Assembly: GCA_965219175.1 (NCBI GenBank) | Contig: CBDCNI010000001.1 | Location: forward strand, 868,001-932,000 | Origin: JBBPZK01 sp965219175 | Lineage (GTDB): Bacteria > Actinomycetota > Rubrobacteria > Rubrobacterales > Rubrobacteraceae | Reading direction: 5' to 3' | DNA: 64,000 nucleotides | Part shown: positions 53,001 to 61,008 of the stretch, piece after piece | How positions within the stretch are numbered: position 1 is the stretch's first letter | Layout: the number at the start of each line of letters is the position of its first letter | Notes under the pieces: model-generated | What the model was told of the DNA's origin: nothing | Seen by the model: only the letters and a program-made list of their open reading frames with translations | Databases searched by the model: none | Position numbers and translations under genes: made by a program

Positions 53001-53239
53001 ACCCGGTACCCGCGCATGGTCTTGTAGCGGGGGATCAGATCCTTGAAGGCTCTCGCCAGGACGTGGTGAAAGCCGGGCCTGCCGTTCGCCGTCGGCGGGC
53101 CTTCGTAGAAGACAAACGGTTTATCTTTCGGACGGTTCTCGACCGACTTCTCGAACGCCCCGATCTCCTCCCACAAGCTCGCGACTTCTTTTTCGAGTTT
53201 CGGGAACTCGACCTGGGACCGCACTTTCTCGAACGCCAA
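50096..53239 (-). CDS. ileS: Isoleucyl-tRNA synthetase
   Basis: About 1047 residues, class I synthetase charging tRNA-Ile. HIGH-type motif within G-P-P-T-A-N-G-R-P-G-F-H-H (about 47-59), G-W-D-C-H-G-L-P-V-E, editing-domain parts, K-M-S-K-S in E-K-M-S-K-S-R-G-N-V-V-D. The R-P-G-F-H-H form and length suggest the eukaryote-like (type 2, mupirocin-tolerant) group. Start at TTG 53239 with GAGAGAGG 9 nt upstream; further upstream is T-box leader, so longer frames are not real. The two cysteine clusters near the K-M-S-K-S-side region (C-A-E-C) could bind zinc. Confidence 0.94.
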   Translation of the reverse strand: MAFEKVRSQVEFPKLEKEVASLWEEIGAFEKSVENRPKDKPFVFYEGPPTANGRPGFHHVLARAFKDLIPRYKTMRGYRVERKGGWDCHGLPVELAVEKELGLTGKPDIEEYGIEEFNRLCRESVFRYVGDWQAMSDRMGYWVDMDDPYRTLDDSYIQSVWWALKELYDKDLLYEGYKVTAHCPRDQTSLSSHEVAQGYKTVSDPSVYVKLPLADEPDTSLLIWTTTPWTLVSNTAVAANPNVEYATVRADGEKLILARDLLDKVLGEAYEILETTIGRDLEGAKYRRPFDYISVEESESLFTVVLGDYVTTTEGTGLVHTAPAYGEDDARTGRRYGLPTIHPVKPDGAFDERVGQFTGQFVKTADPGLIEELREKGLLFRSEEYEHPYPHCWRCGTPLLYYAKKAWYARTTAVLDGLLRENENIAWVPDHIKWGRFGDWLRNNVDWALSRERYWGTPLPIWRCEEGHTTVVGSVDELKEIAITPVPEDLHRPYIDEVKVRCAECGGEASRVPEVIDAWFDSGSMPFAQWGYPRAGEEQFGNQFPADYICEAVDQTRGWFYSLLAISTMLFGESSYKTCMVLGIILDAEGEKMSKSRGNVVDPWSLFEKQGADALRWALFTATSPGNTRRFSEDQVDEAVRKYLLTLWNTYSFFVTYARIDGFDPEKDFVPPEERTLMDRWALSELQLTVKTVTEKLDAYDVTAAGRAIGEFVDELSNWYVRRSRRRFWKGEDDTDKKAAHSTLYECLVAVAKLTAPFTPFVAESLYQNLVANQYPEVPESVHLSDWPEVEASLVDRDLSARMEAARRVVALGRAARNAAAIKTRQPLREVVVVANEGDEFREGVTSLQEIILDELNVKELRFGQQEDVVAYDLKPNLSLVGPKYGRLAPGIRAALAEVPPESGARAAAGEDVTVAVDGEEITLSAEELLVEPKERAGYALEREGELSVALGTDLDAELVDEGLVRELVHKVQNLRRERDFEIEETISVGLSGSGRVRELLSGDWGEYFKTEVLARELDFGEGSVESSGEGVEVDGEALVVRLDPLT

Positions 53240-53606
53240 CCTCTCCAACCTCTCTCCACGCAAAAGCTCCCGCCCCAAGCGGGCGGAGCAACGGACACCC
53301 CACCGCAGAGACGGGAGCCTGTAACCTCGCAAGACCCTCGCGGTACCACCCTGCTTGCCCGGCGCCTCTCGGCCCCGAGCCTCTCGTCGGGCGCCCTTTA
53401 CACACCCTTCCGCTGTAACGGGCGGACCCGGCCGGGCTTACTAACGCCTGGACGTAGCTTTTCTCGCCACGCTCTTCGCTTTCTACCGGCGGCTCCGGGA
53501 GGATCTTCGGGTCGTTCTCCGTGCCGGGCTTCTCACCGCTCCCGGCTCGCTGTGACGGAGGCTCGCGAACCTACTCGTTCCCATCAACGCCTTTATAGGA
53601 GCTTTG
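53240..53606 (-). promoter_or_regulatory. T-box riboswitch leader of ileS
   Basis: The conserved T-box AGGGTGGTACCGCG lies at 53352-53339 (minus strand). Upstream, stem I parts are seen (GGGAACGAGTAGG-type start; GAGCCGGGAGCGGTGAGAAGCCCGG). The probable specifier codon ATC (Ile) is at 53504-53502 in a loop region. Uncharged tRNA-Ile binding to specifier and T-box would stabilise the antiterminator. A terminator stem and T-run follow. Confidence 0.9.
53262..53289 (-). terminator. T-box terminator stem of ileS leader
   Basis: On the minus strand GCTCC-GCCC pairs with GGGC-GGGAGC (one bulged base) around a short loop, followed by TTTT. It lies between the T-box sequence and the ileS start, as expected for the terminator alternative. 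Confidence 0.65.
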
Positions 53607-53631
53607 TAGCGCCAAAAAGCAATCGTGTCAA
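53603..53631 (-). promoter_or_regulatory. Promoter of the ileS T-box leader
   Basis: Minus-strand TTGACA (53631-53626) and TACAAA (53608-53603) with a 17-nt spacer, placing the start just upstream of the T-box stem I. A strong housekeeping-type match. Confidence 0.75.
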
Positions 53632-53774
53632 GGCGGAGGTGGGGAATAGGTGATCCAGGCCAGGGCCCGCAGGCGTATCTATAGTATGAATATTTAATCT
53701 CCTGTTCATTTTTTATCGGTGGATTCCTTATATAATTAGCTGTAGAGAGATTGAGAAGAGAGGTTTAGAGCGAT

Positions 53775-55430
53775 ATGGGTACCAAATTCAGGGCGTCGGT
53801 GGCAGGTATAGCCGGGGCGACGGTAGCGTTTGGCATAGTCGAGCTGATACACGGCATCTACCAGGGAGTGCCGTCGGTTTTTCTGGCGCTCGCCCAGACT
53901 ATTATCAAGTTCACGCCGGGCGGCTTCGCGACGAAGGCGATCGAGACCCTCGGCACGGCGGACGTGCCGATACTGGTGGTCTCCCTGGCGATAGGGACGC
54001 TGGTGGTCGCCGCCCTGTTGGCGAACTTGAGCCTGAGATCCGCTAGTGCGGCGCTGATAGGAGTCGTTGTACTCGGTGTGATCGGGGTTGCGGCCGCTTT
54101 CACGGAGACTTTCGTCGACCCGATCCCAACGGTGTTGGTGATCGCCGGGGGACTAGTAGCCGGTAGCGCCGTCGCCTACTCTCTGCTCTCCGCCGGGGTG
54201 GAAGAGAAGAAGTCCACCGCTTCCGACACCGAAAACCAGGACGGTATGCCGCGCTACGGCAACGTCAGGTCCAAGGAAGCCGGTTCTTCCGAGGGTATCC
54301 GGGTGGGACGCGGAGGCTTTCTAGCGTTGGGCGGCGGCGCCACGGCGGTTGGCCTCGCGGCGGTCGGCGTGGGGCGTTTGTTGAGCGGCGGAAGTTCGCA
54401 GGCCGCAGCGGCTCCCAAGAAGCTTCAGGTGCCGAAGTCATCCTCCGGCTCCGGCAACGGCTCGAACGCTAAGAAGGTCGTTCACGAGACCCTGCCGCCG
54501 CCCCCGAAAAGCGCCTCGATAGAAGTTCCGGGCATGCCGAAGCTCATCACGCCCGCGAAAGACTTCTACCTGATCGACACGGAGCTTACCTCGCCTCGCG
54601 TAGACGCCAACAGTTGGAAGCTCTCGGTGAAGGGAGCCGTGGACAACCCCATCGAGATCTCCTACAAGGAGCTTACGAACATGCCCACGCAGGAGGCGGA
54701 CATTACCCTTTCCTGCGTCTCGAATTCCGTTGGGGGAGGTCTGATCTCGAACGGCCGCTGGACCGGCGTGCTCCTCTCCGACGTACTCAAGGAGGCTGGT
54801 GTAGCTCCCGATAAGATCAATAAAGCCTCCGAGCAGCTCGTGGGACGTAGCGTGGACGGCTGGACCGCCGGCTTCAAGACGAAGATCGCGCTGGACGGTC
54901 GCAAGGCGCTGGTGGCCTTCGGTTTGAACGGAGACCAACTGCCGGTCAAGCACGGCTACCCGGTTCGGCTGGTGGTACCTGGTCTCTACGGGTACGTCTC
55001 GGCGACCAAGTGGCTCAGCGAGATAGAGCTAACGAACTGGAACTTCGACGCTTATTGGATCCAACGTACTTGGGCAAAGAAAGGCCCCGTCAAGACCCAG
55101 TCTCGCATCGACACGGTCAAGGACGGCCAGAAACTCTCCTCCGGCAAGAAGATCCCAATCGGCGGCGTCGCGTGGGCTCCCCACCGCGGCATCTCCAAAG
55201 TAGAGGTCTCGACCGACGACGGCAAGACCTGGAACAGCGCCCGCCTCGCCACCCAACTCGACAAGAACACCTGGCGTCAATACGTCTACAACTGGGACGC
55301 GAAAAACGGGGACCACACCATCAAAGTACGCGCCACCGACGGCTCCGGAGCCACCCAAACCTCCAAACACTCTCCACCGCACCCCTCCGGAGCCGCAGGG
55401 TACGATACCGTCAACGTTACAGTGGCCTGA
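53775..55430 (+). CDS. YedY/sulfite-oxidase-like molybdopterin oxidoreductase with membrane domain
   Basis: 551 residues. Four or five N-terminal membrane helices (about 1-150), a Ser/Lys linker, then a Tat-unlike stretch and the SUOX Mo-cofactor domain with molybdenum-ligand C314 (L-S-C-V-S-N), G-R-W-T-G-V and the C-terminal Mo-co dimerisation domain (W-A-P-H-R-G-I-S-K-V-E-V-S). Predicted extracellular oxidoreductase anchored to the membrane. The substrate could be sulfite or oxidised methionine. TATAAT at 53731-53736 may be its -10 box. Confidence 0.87.
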   Translation: MGTKFRASVAGIAGATVAFGIVELIHGIYQGVPSVFLALAQTIIKFTPGGFATKAIETLGTADVPILVVSLAIGTLVVAALLANLSLRSASAALIGVVVLGVIGVAAAFTETFVDPIPTVLVIAGGLVAGSAVAYSLLSAGVEEKKSTASDTENQDGMPRYGNVRSKEAGSSEGIRVGRGGFLALGGGATAVGLAAVGVGRLLSGGSSQAAAAPKKLQVPKSSSGSGNGSNAKKVVHETLPPPPKSASIEVPGMPKLITPAKDFYLIDTELTSPRVDANSWKLSVKGAVDNPIEISYKELTNMPTQEADITLSCVSNSVGGGLISNGRWTGVLLSDVLKEAGVAPDKINKASEQLVGRSVDGWTAGFKTKIALDGRKALVAFGLNGDQLPVKHGYPVRLVVPGLYGYVSATKWLSEIELTNWNFDAYWIQRTWAKKGPVKTQSRIDTVKDGQKLSSGKKIPIGGVAWAPHRGISKVEVSTDDGKTWNSARLATQLDKNTWRQYVYNWDAKNGDHTIKVRATDGSGATQTSKHSPPHPSGAAGYDTVNVTVA

Positions 55431-55631
55431 AAACCGGGTAACTAGACGCTGAAAGGCTTCAGCCAGATAACTCTAAACCCAAAGTACAGCTTTATGCTAG
55501 AAAACGAGGTATGGAGACTATCCGGCATTGAAAAAGCGGTTTGTTATCAAAGTGTTTCCGTTGCGTAACTGAACCGTAACACCCTGGCAAGCGTTACGTA
55601 ACAGAGTTGGGGTACATTACTTATTAGCCGA
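55431..55631. promoter_or_regulatory. Region upstream of dehalogenase with CGTAAC repeats
   Basis: CGTAAC occurs at 55564-55569, 55575-55580 and 55597-55602, the last as part of the palindrome GTTACGTAAC (55593-55602). It may bind a dimeric regulator. The rest of the stretch has no gene. Confidence 0.4.
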
Positions 55632-55681
55632 GCCTGACCGGTGGGACATTATTTCCCCCCTCCAGATCCCCCCGGTCGGGC
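55632..55681 (+). other. Long stem-loop upstream of dehalogenase gene
   Basis: Arms 55632-55646 and 55667-55681 pair over 15 positions with one mismatch (T-C at 55642) and one T-G wobble, around a 20-nt loop. It ends about 72 nt before the -10 box of the dehalogenase gene. Could be a terminator of upstream transcription (TATTTT follows) or a regulatory RNA element. Confidence 0.55.
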
Positions 55682-55768
55682 CGGTATTTTCAAGGTTATC
55701 GTTCTTCTCGAACACAATAGCGTGTCTGTTCTGTCTGTCGTCGGGACCTGTGCTAGATTACGGCTCTC

Positions 55769-56656
55769 GTGGAACTCTTTCGCACACCGGACGAACGTTT
55801 CGAGAACATCCTGGAGTTTCCTTACGAGCCGCGCTACCGCGAGTGGCGGAGTATGCGCCTCGCTCACGTAGACGAGGGCGAAGGATCTCCCGTCGTGATG
55901 ATCCACGGCGAGCCGACGTGGTCCTTTCTGTACCGTAAGGTGATGGGTCCCCTGTTGGAAGCCGGGCATCGTTGCGTAGCCCCCGACCTGCCTGGTTTCG
56001 GTCGCTCGGACAAGCCCATCGAAGACTCGTGGTACTCCTACGACAACCATACGGCGGCCATCGTTGCGTTGTTCGAGGAGCTGGACTTGCGGGACGTGAC
56101 GCTCGTCGTACAGGACTGGGGCGGGCCTATAGGTCTGCGCGTGGCGACGATGGAAGTACCCGAGCGTATCAGCCGTTTGGTGGTCATGGACACAGGAGTC
56201 TTTACCGGACACCAGCGGATGAGCGAAGAGTGGCTCCAGTTCCGGGAATTCGTGGACAAAGTCCCGGACGTTCCCGTCGAGCGTCTCGTCGGGAGCGGCT
56301 GCAAGAATCGGCCCTCGCCGGAAATCCTCGCCGCCTACGGGGCGCCGTTCCCGAGCGTGGAGTCGAAGGCGGGCGCCAGGACCTTCCCGATGCTCATTCC
56401 GCTCACGCCCGATGCTCCCGGCGCGGAGGCCGGGCAGGCCGTGGCAGGGGCATTGGCGCGGGAAACTCGTCCGACTCTCCTGTTGTGGGCCGACTCCGAT
56501 CCGGTATTGCCGCTCGAACCCGTTGGCCGGGCGATGCAAAGCCTACTCCCGAACGTCGAGGAGATAACGGTCATCGAGGACGCCGGGCATTTCCTGCAAG
56601 AAGATCAGGGAGAGCGCATCGGCGGACTCATCGCGGGCTGGCTCGCCGCTCGTTAG
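55769..56656 (+). CDS. Haloalkane dehalogenase-type alpha/beta hydrolase
   Basis: 295 residues. Oxyanion motif H-G-E-P-T-W (46-51), nucleophile D116 in V-V-Q-D-W-G-G with halide-binding W117, catalytic acid D244 in W-A-D-S-D-P-V, and H274 in D-A-G-H-F-L-Q-E-D. This matches HLD-I-type haloalkane dehalogenases, which release halide from alkyl halides. GTG start; TAGATT at 55754-55759 would give an almost leaderless transcript. The natural substrate is not known. Confidence 0.88.
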   Translation: MELFRTPDERFENILEFPYEPRYREWRSMRLAHVDEGEGSPVVMIHGEPTWSFLYRKVMGPLLEAGHRCVAPDLPGFGRSDKPIEDSWYSYDNHTAAIVALFEELDLRDVTLVVQDWGGPIGLRVATMEVPERISRLVVMDTGVFTGHQRMSEEWLQFREFVDKVPDVPVERLVGSGCKNRPSPEILAAYGAPFPSVESKAGARTFPMLIPLTPDAPGAEAGQAVAGALARETRPTLLLWADSDPVLPLEPVGRAMQSLLPNVEEITVIEDAGHFLQEDQGERIGGLIAGWLAAR

Positions 56657-56672
56657 GGTGACCTTACCGACT

Positions 56673-57986
56673 CTAGCTCTCCGTTCGTACCTCGTCAGCT
56701 TCCTGATTGCCGTCCTGATGGAGCAAGGAGATCGGAATGAGGGTCAGCAGGCAGATGCCCGCGAGAACGAGGTAATGGACGGTGAACCCGAAGTTATCCA
56801 CCAAGTAGCCTTGTACCAGAGGCGCCAATATACCCGAGGCGCCGAGTCCAAGGCCAACCATTTGCCCGAGCCCGGCAGAGGCGGCGTCGGGGACTGTGTC
56901 TACTACTGCCGCGTAGAGGACCGGATATGGTGAGTTCCGCACGAGGCCCCATCCTATAAGGATGATCCAGGCCGTAGCGATGCTCTGTATAAAGATCATC
57001 GCTAGTATGGCGATCGTCCCGCCGATGGCGAGAATACCCAGAGAGAATTTGCGCCCTCTGTAATCGGAGACCGTACCCCAGCCTACCTGGCCGATCCAGC
57101 CCGTCAACCCCGATGCGCCGGAGATAGTGGCGGCTACCGCCAGCGACAGGCCGACGCTTTTGGTTAGTTGTAGCGTGAGAAAAGAGATCACGCCGGTCTC
57201 CGTCCACAGAAAGAGGAAGTTGGCGAAAATTCCCAGGGCTACATTGCGGTCGGAGAAGAGCGCTTCTTTGAACCGGCCGAAGGGATTCTGCCAGCCCTGT
57301 GCCTGGATCTCGTCCTCTGTTACCGAGGGAGTCATGTCGTGCTCCTCGATCCATTCGTTGACCCTCTGGAGGTTTCTCCGCCGGGCGAAGATCGCCTGTA
57401 GGATCACGATCGGTACGGCTATCAGCGGCAGGAATAGAAAGGCTTCGCGCCAGGATGCCGCCGCCAGTATGACCCCGATAAGCAGCGGTCCTAGGAACTG
57501 GCCGAAGGGGAACCCGGTGTGGTGGGCGCCGACCGCAAAACCCCGGTTCTCTTTCTGCCACCACTCGCTGACCATAGCAACATTGACCGGCTCCATAGAG
57601 CCAGTGCCTATGCCCATAAGGACTCGCAGCGCCTGAAGCTGTCCCAGGGTTCTGGAGAATGCGGTTCCGATGGCCGCAATCACAACCACGCCCACCGTTG
57701 CGGCCCACATCCACGCCCGCCGGGGACCCTTGCCGAAGCTGTCCCCGAGCGCGCCCAGGATGACACCTCCGATGATGGTGCCAACGAAGCTCAAGGAGAT
57801 CAGTAGACCCCCGCTGGTGGCGTTTAGGTTGAAGTCCTTGATCACGCCGGGCAGCACGGTGGGGAGGATTATCCGGTCGATGGCGTTGATCAAGATGGCG
57901 CCCGTGGTTATGACTAACATCCACCACGAAACCGGGTGCGCCGACGGTAAGTAGCGCCTGACCCGCGTTGTCGCCCGTCCCGACAT
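56673..57986 (-). CDS. MFS transporter
   Basis: About 437 residues, 12 membrane segments, from ATG 57986 after an AGGAGG site. Opening S-W-W-M-L-V-I-T-T-G, loop motif L-G-D-S-F-G-K-G-P-R-R (motif A) and a long central loop (T-P-S-V-T-E-D-E-I). Could carry an organic acid or a dehalogenase-linked metabolite; not proved. Convergent with the dehalogenase gene. Confidence 0.85.
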   Translation of the reverse strand: MSGRATTRVRRYLPSAHPVSWWMLVITTGAILINAIDRIILPTVLPGVIKDFNLNATSGGLLISLSFVGTIIGGVILGALGDSFGKGPRRAWMWAATVGVVVIAAIGTAFSRTLGQLQALRVLMGIGTGSMEPVNVAMVSEWWQKENRGFAVGAHHTGFPFGQFLGPLLIGVILAAASWREAFLFLPLIAVPIVILQAIFARRRNLQRVNEWIEEHDMTPSVTEDEIQAQGWQNPFGRFKEALFSDRNVALGIFANFLFLWTETGVISFLTLQLTKSVGLSLAVAATISGASGLTGWIGQVGWGTVSDYRGRKFSLGILAIGGTIAILAMIFIQSIATAWIILIGWGLVRNSPYPVLYAAVVDTVPDAASAGLGQMVGLGLGASGILAPLVQGYLVDNFGFTVHYLVLAGICLLTLIPISLLHQDGNQEADEVRTES

Positions 57987-58118
57987 GGTACTTCCTCCTC
58001 TGCAAAGCTCTAATCCAACGCCAGGATGCAGCATAACCTCTGCCGGATTTTGCGGATACCCTCATTGTGTATGTCTGTGCGGAGCCATCCGTCCTGCAAA
58101 CGGCTAACATATGGGTCT

Positions 58119-59402
58119 ATGAACAAAGACTACGCTTACCCTGGTGATCTGGCGGCTTTCGTCCAGGAACGTTGGCTGGAAGCAGCTCCTGCTTTGCCTG
58201 GGGCCGCTTCGTTCGAGGAGTTGCTCTCTATCTGTTATCAGGCGGGTCTGATGCGCGAGGAGGAGCGGGCGGTGATCTTCCGCCTGGTCCTGGCCGAGCC
58301 GGAGTCTTTCCCGCTCGGGGCCGGGCCGCCCACCGGATATCATCGGCTAGATTTCATCACCCCGATTCCTCTGGATGAAGATGCGCTGAGGCGTCTCTCT
58401 CCAGCGGTAGATTACTACCGCTCGCTCGTCGGTGTCCGGCGCAACGGCGAGGAAGAGTTCGAGATCTGGGGCGTGGTTCATTCCGGTCCCGCATGGCTCC
58501 GGAGCGTGGTAGGCGGCCGGGGCCAGCACCCGCCGCTCCCGCCCGCGCCGGTGGTTCACGCCACGGCTCCGGGACGGCTCCACGTTCACAAGGGCGACAC
58601 TTTGGTGGCTGGTCTGGAAGCTGGTGGGCTCTCGGGCTCCTCGATGGATGTCTTCGACTCAAACTGGTTGACGGAGAGCTTCACCCCTGTCAGGGATGAA
58701 CTCGCGAGCCTCAACGAGGAGGCGCGGGTTCGGTCCGGAAAGAATTGGGCTCCTCTGGACTCTAACCTGCCGCGCACGATCACGCAGCACACCGTCAGGC
58801 GCATTATCTCCGTGATGCGAAACGCCCGCCACGGTGGAACCATAGTCTTCGTCCCTACGGAAGTCGCCGAGGAACTCTCCGTGGAAAACCGCTACGTCTC
58901 GTTCAAGCACGCTTTTCCCAAGGGCGAGTCCCGGAAGCGATTTCGAACCTTGATCTCCGGTGTCATGGACCGTCTCGCCGAGGTCCACGGCAAGGGAGGC
59001 GAAAGTTATTATCCGAAGTCCGTCGGGTGGGATGAGTACCAAAAAATCCGGGACCCGCTTATAGAAGAGCTGGATGAGGCTATCTTCGAGGTGGCGCACC
59101 TGATCGCCAACCTCTCCGAAGTCGACGGGGCGGTCGTGATGACCAAGCGCTTCGAGATACTGGGCTTCGGGGTGGAGATCTCCGGAGCCTTACCAGCGGT
59201 CGAGACTATCGCCCGAGCCCTGGATCTCGAAGGCGAACGAACCGCCAGAGAACAGACCGACGGAGTAGGTACCCGCCACCGCTCCGCCTACCGCCTCTGC
59301 GGGGCGATGCCCGAGGCGGTTGCGGTCGTGGTCAGCCAGGACGGCTCCGCCCGATTCGTCGCTTGCAGGGACGAAGACGTTACCTACTGGGACCAGATGT
59401 GA
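58119..59402 (+). CDS. Diadenylate cyclase (DisA_N) domain protein with large N-terminal region
   Basis: 427 residues. The C-terminal domain has the DAC motifs: D336-G-A-V-V-M and G384-T-R-H-R388-S-A, the active-site pair of c-di-AMP synthases. The first about 290 residues are an unassigned region, possibly a sensor like the DACNV-type N-domains. Predicted to make c-di-AMP, which controls cell-wall and ion balance. TAACAT (58105-58110) is 8 nt before the ATG, so the mRNA is probably leaderless. This architecture differs from DisA (DNA scanning) and CdaA (membrane). Confidence 0.83.
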   Translation: MNKDYAYPGDLAAFVQERWLEAAPALPGAASFEELLSICYQAGLMREEERAVIFRLVLAEPESFPLGAGPPTGYHRLDFITPIPLDEDALRRLSPAVDYYRSLVGVRRNGEEEFEIWGVVHSGPAWLRSVVGGRGQHPPLPPAPVVHATAPGRLHVHKGDTLVAGLEAGGLSGSSMDVFDSNWLTESFTPVRDELASLNEEARVRSGKNWAPLDSNLPRTITQHTVRRIISVMRNARHGGTIVFVPTEVAEELSVENRYVSFKHAFPKGESRKRFRTLISGVMDRLAEVHGKGGESYYPKSVGWDEYQKIRDPLIEELDEAIFEVAHLIANLSEVDGAVVMTKRFEILGFGVEISGALPAVETIARALDLEGERTAREQTDGVGTRHRSAYRLCGAMPEAVAVVVSQDGSARFVACRDEDVTYWDQM

Positions 59403-59418
59403 ACCCCCTTTCCAACGG

Positions 59419-60315
59419 TTAGCCTACGGGTTGGCCGCCGGTGACGTCGATGGACGAGCCGTTCAAGTAGCTCGACTCTTGCGAGGCGAGGAGCACGAAG
59501 ACCGGCGCGAGTTCGGCCGGTTGCGCCGGACGGCCCATCGGGGACTGTAAGCCAAACTGGGAGGCTTGCTCCGCGGGCATGGAAGCCGGGATGATCGGGG
59601 TCCACACCGGACCAGGCGCCACGATGTTTGCCCGCACGCCATACTGCACCACATCTTGAGCCAGTCCCTCGGTGAACGTGACTATCGCGCCTTTCGTTGC
59701 GGAGTAGGGCAGCAGAGTCGGCGAAGGCTTGTACGCCTGGGCGGAGCCGACGTTGATGATCGAACCGCCTTTGGGCATGTGCGGGAGTGCGGCTTTCACG
59801 AGCCAGAACATGGCGTAGATGTTGGTCTTGAAGGTACGGTCGAGCAACTCAGTCGAGATGTCCTCTATACCGCTGACCGTCCTCTGGTGGGCAGCGTTAT
59901 TGACGAGCACGTCTATCTTCCCGAACTCCTCGACCGCCGTGTCCACGATCTTCTGACACTGTGACTCTTCGACGATGTCTCCGGGGACTTTCACGGCCCT
60001 GCGGCCCGCCTCTTCGACCACCCGCACGGTCTCGTCGGCGTCCTCTTCCTCGTTGAGGTAGGAAATGAGGACATCCGCGCCTTCGCGGGCGAAGGCAAGC
60101 GCCACCGCCCGGCCGATGCCGGAGTCTCCGCCGGTAATGACCGCCGCTTTGCCTTCGAGTTTGCCGGACCCCCGGTAAGTCTCGTAGCCATAATCTGGCT
60201 TCGGCTGCATCTCGGACTCCCGTCCCGGATGCTGGTCCCGCTGGTCCTGTTCCGGGTACTCCGGCTGCGGATACTGCTCTCTCGGGTCTTGCTGCTCGTG
60301 CTGATCCTCTGTCAT
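59419..60315 (-). CDS. YghA/general-stress-type SDR oxidoreductase
   Basis: 298 residues. A Gln/Glu/Pro-rich N-terminal stretch of about 40, the L-E-G-K-A-A-V-I-T-G-G-D-S-G-I-G cofactor motif (53-68), V-L-V-N-N-A-A, and P-Y-S-A-T-K-G-A. The N-terminal extension and G-G-D-S-G-I-G are typical of YghA/YhxC-like SDRs. NAD(P)-dependent, substrate unknown. Convergent with the DAC gene. Confidence 0.9.
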   Translation of the reverse strand: MTEDQHEQQDPREQYPQPEYPEQDQRDQHPGRESEMQPKPDYGYETYRGSGKLEGKAAVITGGDSGIGRAVALAFAREGADVLISYLNEEEDADETVRVVEEAGRRAVKVPGDIVEESQCQKIVDTAVEEFGKIDVLVNNAAHQRTVSGIEDISTELLDRTFKTNIYAMFWLVKAALPHMPKGGSIINVGSAQAYKPSPTLLPYSATKGAIVTFTEGLAQDVVQYGVRANIVAPGPVWTPIIPASMPAEQASQFGLQSPMGRPAQPAELAPVFVLLASQESSYLNGSSIDVTGGQPVG

Positions 60316-60465
60316 GCCAACTTCCTCCGTTTGCTCGGGCTATTTACGACCGGCCCACATTCAAGGCCGCAAGTCCTCTTTGCCCATCGAGCCGATCCGT
60401 CAAACAGAGGCCCCACGGAGCAAAATACCGTTGGGAAAGGGGAGGATATCCCGTATCTTTCTTGG

Positions 60466-60741
60466 GTGAGGTCCGACACTACATATCGCCGCCGCCGCTT
60501 CGGGGCGCTACTCGCCGGGGCAACGGCCGCCTGCATCCTCTACGCCGGTACGAACGCCGGAGCAGACGGCACTCCTACCACTTATACAGTGGCGCGAGGA
60601 GAGACCTTATGGTCCATAGCCACGGATCACTATCCGCGCTCGGAAGACCCGAGGGTGAGGATTTCCGAGATCCGGGAGATGAATCACTTAGAGGATTACG
60701 GTGTCCGGGCCGGCGAGCGCCTGAAGCTGCCCTCCCGCTAG
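60466..60741 (+). CDS. Small LysM domain protein
   Basis: About 91 residues. An N-terminal hydrophobic signal-like helix (about 12-30), then a single LysM domain: Y-T-V-A-R-G-E-T-L-W-S-I-A, I-R-E-M-N, and V-R-A-G-E-R-L-K-L-P. Binds peptidoglycan outside the membrane. GTG 60466 chosen; a GGGGAGG lies about 20 nt upstream, further than usual, so the start is uncertain. Divergent from the SDR gene. Confidence 0.7.
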   Translation: MRSDTTYRRRRFGALLAGATAACILYAGTNAGADGTPTTYTVARGETLWSIATDHYPRSEDPRVRISEIREMNHLEDYGVRAGERLKLPSR

Positions 60742-61008
60742 CTTACATCCCGCCAAAACCGCCGGAGGCCCTGACTCTTCGGGTCCGGGTGAGACCCGTG
60801 GGGAAAGGGAAAGGAGGAGTTTCGGACCTCCGGCACACTCTTTGTATACGAGGGTATGTGCAAAGTCAACGTATGTGCCGAGTGAATCTTGGGCTCGTAG
60901 TCTAGTTCTCCTTCGATAGCGTGAGTTCCGGAGCGGAGTTTTCGGAACATCTACGCTTTGCCCGCTCCCGACTTTTTCAGGCGCTTCAGCCATGCAGTGC
61001 TGCAAGCT

